From: Bordetella parapertussis
Lineage (GTDB): Bacteria > Pseudomonadota > Gammaproteobacteria > Burkholderiales > SG8-41
Length of the DNA stretch: 43,327 nt
Assembly (NCBI GenBank): GCA_945901405.1
Contig: CAMDLH010000032.1
Span: forward strand, 1 to 43,327
Direction: 5' to 3'
This document shows positions 7,461 to 15,328 of the stretch, in pieces. Under the pieces are notes generated by a model. That model did not search any database, was not told the origin of the DNA, and was given only the letters and a program-made list of their open reading frames with translations. Both the position numbers and the translations under genes were made by a program. Position 1 is the stretch's first letter, and every line of letters begins with the position of its first letter.

Positions 7461-8621
7461 ATGGCTCTAACCCCCATCCGCCGCGTCGTCACCGGCAACG
7501 ATGCAAACGGCAAATCAAAGGTAGTGTGGGACGGCCCCGCGCCCGCGACTCATGAAGCCTCGATGGGCGCCGGGCGTGGGCACGTTGATTTCTGGGTGTG
7601 GAACGACCCCGTGCCGCCGCTATCGCTGGATCGTGATGACGGCAACCTGCACTATGATTTTCCCGGCCCGAAGATGGGCGGGCACTGGCGCGTGGTGCAG
7701 GGCCTGGGCAAGGCGCCCAATTATGATGCGAAAAACGACAAATCCATCGTGCCGCCGCACGCGCCCAAGGAGACACCCGAAGGCCGCCGCTGGGATCGCG
7801 GCGGAGAAAACGCCTACTCCGGCGGCATGCACAAAACCGAAACCGTCGATTATGCAATTCTGCTCGACGGCGCGCGCACGCTGGTGCTCGATGACCGCGA
7901 AGTTGAATGGCAACCCGGCGACATTGTGATCGACGTCGGCGCGTGGCATCAGTGGTCGAGCCGCAATCTCGAAGGCGGGCGCGTCGCATTCGACATGATC
8001 TCGGCGCGTTTTGTCGACGGCCCGGTGGGCCTCGCACAAGGCAACGATAAAATAATGGCGGGCGACCCCAATCGCAAGCTGCCGCCTGGCGTGAAACCCG
8101 CGCGGCGCATTGTTGTCACCGACAAGGAACCCTACAAATCCTGCCTCGTCAGCGACGGCCCCACGCCCGATGTGCGCATAGACCCCGCGCGCCCCGGATA
8201 TTGCTCGCAGCGCATGTGGGTCACCGAAGGCACGCCCTGCGCAATCGTGCTCGAAACGCTGCACCTGCCGCACGGCATGACCCCGCCGCCTGGAGGCTCG
8301 GTGCTCAACGTGGTGACGATACCGCCCGACGATGCGTGGAAAGGCAGGGTCGGCGAGAAAGAAGTCAAAGCGTTTTTCGCCAACATGGGTTCGCCCGATG
8401 CGTCGACGTATTCTCCGAGCGCGCCGCACCCCTACATGCAAAAAACACGCACGCTCGAATTCACCATCGTGCAGGAAGGCGAAGTCGTGCTGGTGCTCGA
8501 TACGCAGGAAGTGAAGCTGAACAAGGGCGACTTCATCGTGCAACGCGGCACCAACCACGCGTGGAGCAATCGCTCGGGCAAGCCCGCCGTATTGGCCATT
8601 GCCACGCACGACGGGAAGTAA
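7461..8621 (+). CDS. Bicupin protein (386 aa)
   Basis: This has two cupin domains. The first has the motif HKTETVDYAILLDG (about residue 125), followed by the second strand WQPGDIVIDVGAWHQW. The second domain at the C-terminus has KTRTLEFTIVQEGEVVLVLD and the conserved KGDFIVQRGTNHAWSN. The metal-binding His/Glu set looks complete in the first domain (H-x-T-E ... H) and partly lost in the last one, where the first histidine is replaced (MQKTRTLEF). Family members include dioxygenases, isomerases and small-acid-binding proteins. The ATG at 7461 has AGGAG at 7450-7454. It lies within an operon with Bug receptors on both sides, so a role in breakdown of the transported compound is plausible. The reaction cannot be named. 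Confidence 0.8.
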   Translation: MALTPIRRVVTGNDANGKSKVVWDGPAPATHEASMGAGRGHVDFWVWNDPVPPLSLDRDDGNLHYDFPGPKMGGHWRVVQGLGKAPNYDAKNDKSIVPPHAPKETPEGRRWDRGGENAYSGGMHKTETVDYAILLDGARTLVLDDREVEWQPGDIVIDVGAWHQWSSRNLEGGRVAFDMISARFVDGPVGLAQGNDKIMAGDPNRKLPPGVKPARRIVVTDKEPYKSCLVSDGPTPDVRIDPARPGYCSQRMWVTEGTPCAIVLETLHLPHGMTPPPGGSVLNVVTIPPDDAWKGRVGEKEVKAFFANMGSPDASTYSPSAPHPYMQKTRTLEFTIVQEGEVVLVLDTQEVKLNKGDFIVQRGTNHAWSNRSGKPAVLAIATHDGK

Positions 8622-8626
8622 CCAAC

Positions 8627-9073
8627 ATGACCGCCAGCGATCTACGTAACTACGCCGTGCGCGCACGCTCGACCGACACGCATGGGCGCGTGTTGTGCAA
8701 TGTGCGCAATCATCACTTCATCGTCGATGGCCCGGTGCAGAACGGCGCGCCGGGCGAGGAAGTCGCGCCCGCCGAGCTGTTTCTCACCGGCATCGCCGCC
8801 TGCGGGGTTGAACTGGTGCAGTCTATTGCCAAGTCCGATAACATACCGCTCAAAGCCATCAACGTCGATATCGCCGGCATGATGGATCGCTCAAAACCCG
8901 TGCGCGCGGACGTGAGCGTGCTCAACGCCGTGAGCATCAAGTTTCATTTGTCGGGTGTTACCGCCGCACAAGGCAATACACTCATCGACCGCTTCAGGGC
9001 GAGGTGACCGCTCTACGGCAGCGTCGCGGTCGCGACGCCGGATGTGAAAGTCGAAGTGAGCACCTCTGCATGA
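8627..9073 (+). CDS. OsmC-like protein with in-frame TGA, candidate selenoprotein (148 aa if read through)
   Basis: This is an OsmC/Ohr-family protein; such proteins reduce hydroperoxides with a cysteine pair. The first conserved cysteine is Cys59 (TGIAACGVELVQS). Where the family has its second cysteine, before a PLYGSVAVATPDVKVEV-type tail, the codon is TGA (9005-9007, residue 127). The frame stays open after it and ends with TGA at 9071-9073, giving a normal family length of 148 residues; stopping at the first TGA gives 126 and removes the tail. The ATG of the next gene overlaps the distal stop (ATGA, 9070-9073). A hairpin with a G-initial loop follows the TGA (9021-9038). Sec-containing OsmC-like proteins are among reported bacterial selenoprotein families. 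Alternatives are a nonsense mutation (TGC to TGA is one base) or a sequence error. OsmC identity is firm; Sec insertion is inference. Confidence 0.65.
9021..9038 (+). promoter_or_regulatory. Candidate bacterial SECIS hairpin of the OsmC-like gene
   Basis: GCGTCGC (9021-9027), loop GGTC (9028-9031), GCGACGC (9032-9038) form a perfect 7-bp stem. The loop starts 20 nt after the TGA and its first base is G, both within the published bacterial SECIS model (apical loop 16-37 nt downstream, G among the first two loop bases). The stem is made of codons common in this genome, so chance formation is not excluded. Confidence 0.45.
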
Positions 9074-10020
9074 AACGCGCCGTAATGCTGTTGTGCGCGG
9101 GCATGGCCGGCACGGCATGCCATGCGCAGTACCCCAACAAACCGATACGGATAGTCTCGCTCGGCCCAGCCGGCGGCGGCACCGATGTCGCCGCGCGCAT
9201 AATCGGGCAAAAGATGACTGCGGAGTGGGGTCAGCCGGTGATCGTCGAAAATCGCGGCGGCGCCGGCGGCACCATCGGCATGGAAATCGTCGCCAAGTCG
9301 GCGCCGGATGGTTATTCACTGGTGCTGATATACGGCAGCTTTTTCATCGCACCGGCGGTGTATGCGAAACTTGGCTTTAATCCGCGTACGGATTTTTCGC
9401 CGGTGATTCATCTTTTTAACGCGCCGATCATCATCGCGGCGAACCCGGCGCTGGCGGCAAAGAACACGAAAGAGTTGATCGCGCTCGCCAAGGCCAAACC
9501 GGGCGCCATCACCTATGGCACGCCTGGCGTGGGCAGCGGGTCGCATCTGGCCGGAGAATTGATCAACCACATGGCGGGCATCAAACTCACGCACGTACCG
9601 TACAAAGGTACCGCGCCCGCGATGGTTGACGCGATAGGCGGCCAGGTCAACATGGTTGTCACCGCCGTGCAAAATACCGTGACGCATATACGCACCGGGC
9701 GGCTCACTCCCATCGGCACCACGGCGCTCAAACGCACAAACGTGTTGCCGGACGTGCCGGCCATCAGCGAGACGCTGCCCGGCTTCGAGGTCGTCTCCGC
9801 CTACGGCATACTTGCGCCGGCGCGCACGCCACGAGACATCGTGATGAAGTTGAATGCGATGATCGGCGCAACGCTCGCAAGCGCCGAATTCAAAAAGCAG
9901 TTTGAAGGCGACGGAGTGGAAATTTTCGGCGGCACACCCGGGCAATTCGTCACGCGCATGAACGAGTACTTCCCGCACTACGCCAAGTTGGTTAAGCTCG
10001 CTGGGGTTAAGGAAGAATGA
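9070..10020 (+). CDS. Bug/TctC-family periplasmic receptor 5 (316 aa)
   Basis: This is a periplasmic receptor with a short signal peptide (MKRAVMLLCAGMAGTACHA). Motifs are YPNKPIRIVSLGPAGGGTD, ENRGGAGG, APDGYSLV, THVPYKGTAPAMVD and LPDVPAISETLPGFEV. An upstream GTG at 9004 is in frame, but the residues between it and the ATG at 9070 do not look like Bug protein; the ATG gives a proper leader. This ATG overlaps the distal stop of the OsmC-like gene by four bases (ATGA) and has only a weak ribosome site (GAAGTGAG), as expected for translational coupling. That makes sense only if ribosomes pass the TGA at 9005. The 3' end faces the dioxygenase gene on the other strand. The ligand is unknown. Confidence 0.92.
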   Translation: MKRAVMLLCAGMAGTACHAQYPNKPIRIVSLGPAGGGTDVAARIIGQKMTAEWGQPVIVENRGGAGGTIGMEIVAKSAPDGYSLVLIYGSFFIAPAVYAKLGFNPRTDFSPVIHLFNAPIIIAANPALAAKNTKELIALAKAKPGAITYGTPGVGSGSHLAGELINHMAGIKLTHVPYKGTAPAMVDAIGGQVNMVVTAVQNTVTHIRTGRLTPIGTTALKRTNVLPDVPAISETLPGFEVVSAYGILAPARTPRDIVMKLNAMIGATLASAEFKKQFEGDGVEIFGGTPGQFVTRMNEYFPHYAKLVKLAGVKEE

Positions 10021-10044
10021 AGCGGATTGGGTTTCAAACGCAGG

Positions 10045-10137
10045 TCAAAACCTTTGACACAGATTTCACAGATGAACGCGGATTAACCCACACCCCATCC
10101 GTGAAAATCTGCGTTCATCTGCGTCAAATGTTTTGAC
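10045..10137. repeat. Dispersed inverted repeat between convergent genes
   Basis: The arms contain CAGATGAACGCGGATT-type and AATCTGCGTTCATCTG-type sequence, flanked by TCAAAAC and GTTTTGA. The same CACAGATGAACxCxGAT wording forms the outer arms of the element at 42388-42594, so this is a dispersed family. It can fold over the 3' ends of both convergent genes. Confidence 0.65.
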
Positions 10138-10160
10138 GTAAGTAATTGTTTTTATTGAAC
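10138..10160 (+). repeat. Recurrent AT-rich 22-mer, copy 2
   Basis: This reads GTAAGTAATTGTTTTTATTG and then AAC. It lies in a convergent 3'-3' gap, so it cannot be a promoter for either flanking gene. Confidence 0.6.
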
Positions 10161-10163
10161 TTT

Positions 10164-11039
10164 TTATACTTCTGCCGTCAGCGGCACATCGATCGTCGTC
10201 ACCCGCCGCAACTCGCGATGATGTTTTGCGTCGTCGAACGCCGTCGCGCGATGCATAGTGGCGAGGTTGTCCCAGATCACGAAGTCACCATCGCGCCACT
10301 CGTGGCGATACACGAACTGACGCTGCGTGGCGTGCTCCATCAACTCCATCACGAACAGCAAACCGTCGGCCACCGGCCAATCGATGATGCGCGCGGCGTG
10401 CGCGGCGAGGTATAGCGACTTACGTTTGGTGCGCGGATTGACGCGCACCATCGAATGTATCGCGCCCTTCAATTTCGCTTTTTCTTCCTCGGAAAAATAA
10501 AACCCCAGCACTTCGCGCGAGCGCGTGATCGTGTGATGCACGCGCAGGCCTTCGAGCCTGGCTTTCATAGCATCATCCAGCGCATCGTACGCCGCACGCA
10601 TGCACGCAAACTCCGTATCGGCGTTGACCTTCGGGATCACCCGCGCGGACAGTGTCGAGTAACGCCCCGCCGGATCCTGGAATGACGCATCGGTGTGCCA
10701 CAGCCGGTTGCCGAGGCTGTAGGCGCGCTTGCGGTCGTTCACTTCGAGAATCTTGCCGTTGTTGTCGACGTTTGAAATATCGGCGACCGCGTCGTTGTTA
10801 AAGCGGTTCGCGCCCATTGCCGCCGCACCCGGCTTCACATGCAGCGTGCCGTCGAAGCGCTGCGCAAACGCCAGTTGCTCCGCGTCGGTGAACGGCTGGT
10901 TGCGAAACACCAGCACGCCGTGGTCATCCATGCCCGAGCGCAGTTGCTCCAGCGTGGCGCGGTCGTGCGCCTCGCGCAGGTCGATGGGGCTGACTTCGGC
11001 GCCCACATGCGGATGCAATTTACGGAACGTTACACTCAT
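10164..11039 (-). CDS. TauD/TfdA-family Fe(II)/2-oxoglutarate dioxygenase (291 aa)
   Basis: This is a non-haem iron dioxygenase that couples 2-oxoglutarate decarboxylation to hydroxylation of a substrate. The iron facial triad is visible: His115 and Asp117 in LWHTDASF, and His263 in TMHRAT. Arg278 or Arg279 in the C-terminal HHRELRRV is the expected 2-oxoglutarate ligand. Length is normal for the family, whose known members act on taurine, 2,4-dichlorophenoxyacetate, alkylsulfates and similar acids. It starts 16 bases after the stop of the PrpF-like gene at 11056, on the same strand, so the two are probably one operon; a shared role in degradation of a small acid is inferred. The ATG at 11039 has a weak upstream site (AGGGAAT). 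The substrate is not predictable. Confidence 0.9.
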   Translation of the reverse strand: MSVTFRKLHPHVGAEVSPIDLREAHDRATLEQLRSGMDDHGVLVFRNQPFTDAEQLAFAQRFDGTLHVKPGAAAMGANRFNNDAVADISNVDNNGKILEVNDRKRAYSLGNRLWHTDASFQDPAGRYSTLSARVIPKVNADTEFACMRAAYDALDDAMKARLEGLRVHHTITRSREVLGFYFSEEEKAKLKGAIHSMVRVNPRTKRKSLYLAAHAARIIDWPVADGLLFVMELMEHATQRQFVYRHEWRDGDFVIWDNLATMHRATAFDDAKHHRELRRVTTIDVPLTAEV

Positions 11040-11055
11040 GACGATTCCCTCTCGA

Positions 11056-12255
11056 CTAAGCCGCTTTCAATTTGCCGCTGTTGCGCGCGGCGGTAAGCGC
11101 CGGCACGCGCGAGGCGCGCACGTAGACGTAGCCCTCAAAGAGTCGGCGCTGGGTGCGAAAAAACGCGCCTTGCTCCGCGTGCCACGCGCCATCCTTGCGG
11201 CGCACCGTCGCCGCCACGGTCAATATGCCCGAGGGCATGGCGATGCGCACCGGCGCTTCCGGGTCCGCGCTCTTACGCGCGGCCAGATTGACCAGGCTGC
11301 CTTCGATGCGCGCGGCCACCGCAAGACACAGCGAAATCGTCAACGGCAGCGCGCGATGCGGCTGGCCGTTCGACAGCATGCGCGCGGTGATGTCGAAGTC
11401 GTTCGCTTTCACGGTTTCGCCCGTCAGCGTTTTTGAATCTTGCGGCGGCGAAATAAAACCCACGAACGGCACGGCGGCTTTTTTCGCGGCATCTTCCGCG
11501 TTGGCGGTGATACCCATGGCAACGGACGCGGCTATGCGTATCGCCGCCATCTTGCGCATGGCCTCGGCGTTGGCATCGATTTCATCCGGCAACTCGGCGC
11601 CGGTCAATCCAAGGTCCGCGGCATTGACGTACACCGCCGCGTTGGCCGCATCGATCATCGACACGGTGATCTTGCCCACGCCGGGCACATCCAGAACATC
11701 GGTCACGTTGCCCGTGGGCAGCAGCTTGCCGGTGGTGGCGCCGCCCGGCTCCAGAAACTCCAGCCGCACCGGCGAACCCGTGCCTGAGACGCCGGGAATC
11801 GCCAGATCACCATCGACCGCGGACAATCCATCATCAAGCGTGAAACGCGACTGAATGATCTTTTTCGTGTTGGTGTTGTGCACCCGCACCAGCGCTTCGG
11901 CGCCGCTCACTTTGAAAATGCCTTCATCCACCGCGAACGGCCCCATGGCGGAGGACATGTTGCCGCAGTTCGCGCTGTAATCGACCGTGGCCTCCTTCAC
12001 CTGCACTTGCGCAAAGGTGTAATCGATATCCGCGTCGGGCCGGCTCGAAGGCCCCACCACGCACACTTTCGACAGCGACGACACGCCGCCGCCCATGCCG
12101 TCGAGCTGCCGGCCATAGGGATCAGGGCTGCCGATCGCGGCGAGGAATATCTCGTCCCACTGCGCGCGGTCGCGCGGCAAATCCTTGGCGTGGAACACAA
12201 TGGCGTTGCTGGTGCCGCCGCGCATGAATACGGCGGGCAGTTTGAGTTGTTTCAT
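11056..12255 (-). CDS. PrpF-family isomerase (2-methylaconitate cis-trans isomerase-like, 399 aa)
   Basis: This is a member of the PrpF/DapF-like fold family. Known members interconvert cis/trans aconitate-type acids or move double bonds in 4-oxalomesaconate-type intermediates. Seen: VFMRGGTSNAIVF at residues 9-21, GMGGGVSSLSKV at 53-64 with Lys63, and ANCGNMSSAMGPFA at 95-108 with Cys97, the expected acid/base pair. The repeat half has a matching core near VSMIDAANAAVYV. The open frame extends 35 codons further upstream, but the ATG at 12255 has AAGGAG at the right distance and gives the family N-terminus. It is first in a minus-strand pair with the TauD-like gene and divergent from the enoyl-CoA hydratase gene (103 bp). 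It may serve tricarboxylate breakdown together with the local receptors. Confidence 0.88.
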   Translation of the reverse strand: MKQLKLPAVFMRGGTSNAIVFHAKDLPRDRAQWDEIFLAAIGSPDPYGRQLDGMGGGVSSLSKVCVVGPSSRPDADIDYTFAQVQVKEATVDYSANCGNMSSAMGPFAVDEGIFKVSGAEALVRVHNTNTKKIIQSRFTLDDGLSAVDGDLAIPGVSGTGSPVRLEFLEPGGATTGKLLPTGNVTDVLDVPGVGKITVSMIDAANAAVYVNAADLGLTGAELPDEIDANAEAMRKMAAIRIAASVAMGITANAEDAAKKAAVPFVGFISPPQDSKTLTGETVKANDFDITARMLSNGQPHRALPLTISLCLAVAARIEGSLVNLAARKSADPEAPVRIAMPSGILTVAATVRRKDGAWHAEQGAFFRTQRRLFEGYVYVRASRVPALTAARNSGKLKAA

Positions 12256-12358
12256 GAAATTCTCCTTGGCGCATCCCATAATCGAAACTATAGCACTGCC
12301 CGAGCCACTTAGTTTATGCTTCAACGTATCAAGGCAATTCATTAACGAGGGAAAGTCC

Positions 12359-13141
12359 ATGGCTTACGAAACCATACTCACCAGCCGCGACGGCGCGGCA
12401 TTCGTCATCACACTCAACCGCATCGACAAGCGTAACGCGGTCAGCACCAGGATGATGAGCGAAATCATCGCCGCTTCGAAAGAGGCCGAGGCAGATGCCG
12501 GCGTGCGCGCGGTCATCATCACCGGCGGAGATAAGTTTTTCTCGGCGGGCGCCGATCTTAACGAGGCATTGCAAGTCAAGACCGCGGCGCAAGGCGTCGA
12601 ATATTTCGGCAAGTGGCACAAGTTGAACAGCACGCTCGAAGAACTGCGCTTGCCCGTGATCGCGGCCATAGAGGGCTTTTGTATCACCGGCGGCCTTGAG
12701 TTGGCGCTTGCGTGTGATTTGCGAGTCGCGGCCGAAGGCTCCACCTACGCCATCACCAGTGCACGCATCGGCACCGTCGCCGGCGCGGGCGGCACACAGC
12801 GCCTGCCACGCATTGTCGGCGTGGCCAATGCACTCGAAATTCTTTTCGCCGCCGAGCCGATAGACCACGCGCACGCGCAACGCATCGGCCTCATCAATAA
12901 ACTCACGCCCAAAGGTCAGGCGCTGGCGGAAGCGAAAAAAATGGTCGCCGTTTACGAACAGCGCGCGCCGCTGAGTCTTGCCTTGGTGAAACGCGCCGTG
13001 CATCGAGGCATGCAACTCGATCTCGCGTCGGGCATCGAGTTCGAGACTTTCCTCGTCACCACCATTTACGGCACGCAGGACAAACAGGAAGGGATATCAG
13101 CGTTTCTGGAAAAGCGGCAGGCGAAATTCATCGGGAAGTAA
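12359..13141 (+). CDS. Enoyl-CoA hydratase/isomerase family protein (260 aa)
   Basis: This is a crotonase-fold protein of standard length. The oxyanion-hole segments are present: KFFSAGADLNE near residue 62-72 and GFCITGGLELALACD near 107-121. The GTVAGAGGTQRLPR segment and ALEILFAAEPIDHAHAQRIGLI follow. In hydratases two glutamates add water. The second (Glu164 in the rat enzyme) is kept in ALEILF, but the first (Glu144, usually in a PEILLG-type stretch) aligns with Ser/Ala in TSARIGT. It may therefore catalyse isomerisation, hydrolysis or another crotonase reaction. The ATG at 12359 follows ACGAGGG; the longer frame to 12185 runs through the divergent promoter region and is not used. Directly after the stop lies a REP-like palindrome. 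Confidence 0.87.
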   Translation: MAYETILTSRDGAAFVITLNRIDKRNAVSTRMMSEIIAASKEAEADAGVRAVIITGGDKFFSAGADLNEALQVKTAAQGVEYFGKWHKLNSTLEELRLPVIAAIEGFCITGGLELALACDLRVAAEGSTYAITSARIGTVAGAGGTQRLPRIVGVANALEILFAAEPIDHAHAQRIGLINKLTPKGQALAEAKKMVAVYEQRAPLSLALVKRAVHRGMQLDLASGIEFETFLVTTIYGTQDKQEGISAFLEKRQAKFIGK

Positions 13142-13143
13142 AC

Positions 13144-13224
13144 GTAGGATGGGTGGAGCGCAGCGCAACCCATCACTCACTTGCGGCATTGCCGATGGGT
13201 TACGCTGCGCTCCACCCATCCTAC
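13144..13224. repeat. REP-like palindrome (paired copy)
   Basis: Two 31-bp arms, 13144-13174 and 13194-13224, are inverted copies with one mismatch, separated by 19 bp. Each arm matches the single unit at 2038-2068, and both elements start two bases after a TAA stop. Transcribed, it forms a long hairpin between the hydratase gene and receptor 6. Confidence 0.85.
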
Positions 13225-13276
13225 AACCCCGCGGTATCATTACACTCACAATCAGAAAGTTTCAAGAGGACAAACC

Positions 13277-14239
13277 ATGAAGATGAAATTGCTCGCCATC
13301 GCGGTGTTTACTCTTTTCGCAAGTGCTGCCAACGCGCAACAGTATCCCAACCGCCAGATACGCCTGATCACGCCGTTTCCGCCGGGCGCGACCACCGATG
13401 CGCTGTCGCGCATCATCAGTCAGAAAATGGGCGAGGCTTGGGGGCAAACCGTACTGGTGGACAACCGAGCCGGCGCCACCGGCATGATAGGCACCGACCT
13501 CGCTGCTAAGTCAGCACCCGACGGCTATACGCTGGTCAATGTGATCAGCAGTCATCTGGTGCACAAACATCTGTTCAAGAAAGTGCCGTTCGACGCACTG
13601 GCGGATTTCGAGGCCATCATTCATCTCGCGCGCGTCACCAACATCCTCGTCGTGCATCCGTCGGTACCTGCGCGCAGCGTGAAGGAATTTGTCGATTTCG
13701 CCAAGGCGCGCAAGGGCCAACTGGTTTACGGCACGTCCGGCACCGGCAGTTCCAATCATCTGTCAGCGGAAATGTTCAAGCAAGCCGCCGGCATCCAGAT
13801 GGAACATATCCCCTACAAAGGCGGCGCGCCCGCGGTGACCGATCTCATCGGCGGACAAATCCCGGTGATGATGGCGAGCTTTCTCACCGGCTCGCCGCAC
13901 GCACGCTCGGGCAAGGTGCGCGGCATTTTCGTCACCAGCAACGCGCGTCAAAAACTGATGCCCGACCTGCCCACGCTCAAGGAATCCGGCTATCCGGCCT
14001 TCGAGGCCGACGAATGGTGGGGCATCCTCGCGCCCGCGGGCACGCCGAAAGACATCGTCACCAGGCTCAACACAGAGATCATCCGCATCTTCGCCCTGCC
14101 CGATGTCAAAGAGCGGATCGCAGCCCTCGGCATCGACTACATCGGCAGCACGCCCGAGGGCTTCACCAAATACATGCGCGACGAATCGGTGAAGTGGGAG
14201 AAAGTGATCAAGGCGGCGGGGATCAAACCTGAGGGTTGA
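13277..14239 (+). CDS. Bug/TctC-family periplasmic receptor 6 (320 aa)
   Basis: This is a periplasmic receptor with a classical leader (MKMKLLAIAVFTLFASAANA, cleavage before QQYPN). Motifs are YPNRQIRLITPFPPGATTD, DNRAGATG, APDGYTLV, EHIPYKGGAPAVTDL and MPDLPTLKESGYPAFEA. The ATG at 13277 has AAGAGGA six bases upstream. The open frame to 13181 reads through the REP-like palindrome and is discarded. It follows the enoyl-CoA hydratase gene with a 135-bp gap that holds that palindrome, so it is probably transcribed with it at lower level or from its own promoter. The ligand is unknown. The next gene is convergent, with several inverted repeats in between. Confidence 0.93.
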   Translation: MKMKLLAIAVFTLFASAANAQQYPNRQIRLITPFPPGATTDALSRIISQKMGEAWGQTVLVDNRAGATGMIGTDLAAKSAPDGYTLVNVISSHLVHKHLFKKVPFDALADFEAIIHLARVTNILVVHPSVPARSVKEFVDFAKARKGQLVYGTSGTGSSNHLSAEMFKQAAGIQMEHIPYKGGAPAVTDLIGGQIPVMMASFLTGSPHARSGKVRGIFVTSNARQKLMPDLPTLKESGYPAFEADEWWGILAPAGTPKDIVTRLNTEIIRIFALPDVKERIAALGIDYIGSTPEGFTKYMRDESVKWEKVIKAAGIKPEG

Positions 14240-14245
14240 TGCCTT

Positions 14246-14327
14246 GTAGGCCGGAACGCGCAGCGATTCCGACAAATATTTGAATTGCCATCACCGCCTG
14301 TCGGAACCGCAGTACGTTCCGACCTAC
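14246..14327. repeat. Dispersed inverted repeat, GTAGGCCGGAACG family
   Basis: Outer arms GTAGG-C-CGGAACG and CGTTCCG-A-CCTAC pair, and inner arms TTCCGACA and TGTCGGAA pair. It lies directly downstream of receptor 6, between convergent genes, and could act as an mRNA end. Confidence 0.75.
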
Positions 14328-14371
14328 GATTTCTGCATCTATTGTTGCTGAAAACTGCCCCCAACCAGCGT

Positions 14372-14450
14372 GTCATTCCCGCGCAGGCGGGAATCCATGC
14401 TCAATCCCAAGGGACACCGTGTTATGGGTTCCCGCCTGCGCGGGAACGAC
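14372..14450. repeat. Dispersed inverted repeat, TCCCGCGCAGGCGGGA family
   Basis: The arms 14372-14398 and 14424-14450 are inverted near-copies, and each arm also contains its own small palindrome (CCCGCGCAGGCGGG). A degenerate third copy lies at about 39867-39900. This wording is a common dispersed repeat in betaproteobacterial genomes. Confidence 0.8.
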
Positions 14451-14503
14451 AGGCGAAGTGGTGTTGCCCCTTCACCCTTCACCCTTCACGCATACACGAA
14501 TCA

Positions 14504-15292
14504 TCACACCATCGCATACCCGCCATTCACACTAAGTATCTGTCCGGTAACATGCCGCGCCAGATCGGATGCCAGGTACAACACGGTGTTGCTCACATCT
14601 TCCGGCTCGCCGATGCGCCGCAGCGGATAATTGCGGCGTATCTTTTCCTCGCGCTCGGCGACTCGTTCCGCGCCGAGTTTTTCGCGCAGCTTGTCGAGTG
14701 CCGCATTGCGCATGGGTGAGTTGGTGGCCGCGGGCGACACGGCGTTGACATTGATGTTGTAGCGCCCGACTTCGCGCGCGATGGAGCGCGTGAACGAGAT
14801 CACGCCGCCCTTGGCGGTGGAATAATTCACTTCGCGCTCCTGGCCTATTCTGGCAGCGTCGGTGACGATGTTGATGACCTTGCCGTACTTGCGCGTGACC
14901 ATGCCCGGCAGCACGGCGCGCGTGCAGTGCATGGTGCCGTAGAGGATGACCTTGATTTCCTTGTCGCAGTCCTCGGGTTTGGTTTCGAGGTACAGCGCAT
15001 GCGCGATCAGCACCGCGGCGTTGTTGACGAGGATATCCACGCCGCCGAGTTCGGTTTCCAGTTTTTTCACCAGCGCGTTGACCGCATCGAGTTGCGTGAT
15101 GTCGCAGGGCGCGGCGACCGCCGTGCCGCCAGCTTCACGCACCAACGCCAGCGTCTCGTCGATGCCCTTTGCATTCACGTCGTTCACCGCGACTTTTGCG
15201 CCCTCGCGCGCGAACGCAACCGCCATTGTTTGCCCCATGCCGCTGCCGCTGCCGGTGATCAGAACTACTTTATCTTTGAGATTGAGATTCAT
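14504..15292 (-). CDS. Short-chain dehydrogenase/reductase (262 aa)
   Basis: This is an NAD(P)-dependent SDR of the classical type. Cofactor motif TGSGSGMG is at residues 13-20, NNAA at 90-93, and the catalytic Tyr157 and Lys161 are in YSTAK. The usual catalytic serine is replaced by Thr144 (NIVTDAA), which may still serve. An acidic residue in NDVNAKG after the second strand suggests NAD preference. The C-terminus VTGQILSVNGG is typical. It follows the MmgE/PrpD gene at a 36-bp distance on the same strand, so they are likely one operon, with oxidation or reduction of a hydroxy acid or keto acid beside a dehydratase or decarboxylase. The substrate is unknown. Confidence 0.92.
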   Translation of the reverse strand: MNLNLKDKVVLITGSGSGMGQTMAVAFAREGAKVAVNDVNAKGIDETLALVREAGGTAVAAPCDITQLDAVNALVKKLETELGGVDILVNNAAVLIAHALYLETKPEDCDKEIKVILYGTMHCTRAVLPGMVTRKYGKVINIVTDAARIGQEREVNYSTAKGGVISFTRSIAREVGRYNINVNAVSPAATNSPMRNAALDKLREKLGAERVAEREEKIRRNYPLRRIGEPEDVSNTVLYLASDLARHVTGQILSVNGGYAMV

Positions 15293-15302
15293 GAATTTTA
15301 CC

Positions 15303-15326
15303 GTAAGTATTTGTTTTAATTTAATA
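15303..15326 (+). repeat. Recurrent AT-rich 22-mer, copy 3
   Basis: This reads GTAAGTATTTGTTTTAATTT and then AATA. It lies within the short gap of a minus-strand operon. Confidence 0.5.
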
Positions 15327-15328
15327 TT

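Noticed and set aside
12185..12358. N-terminal extension of the enoyl-CoA hydratase gene
   Set aside because: The extension is not homologous to the family and overlaps the divergent PrpF-like gene; the ATG at 12359 has a ribosome site.
11056..12360. Longer PrpF-like frame starting at 12360
   Set aside because: The ATG at 12255 has AAGGAG and the family N-terminus; the extension lies in the divergent promoter region.
14372..14450. CRISPR-like repeat pair
   Set aside because: There are only two arms, inverted rather than direct; this is a dispersed palindrome, and no cas gene is present.
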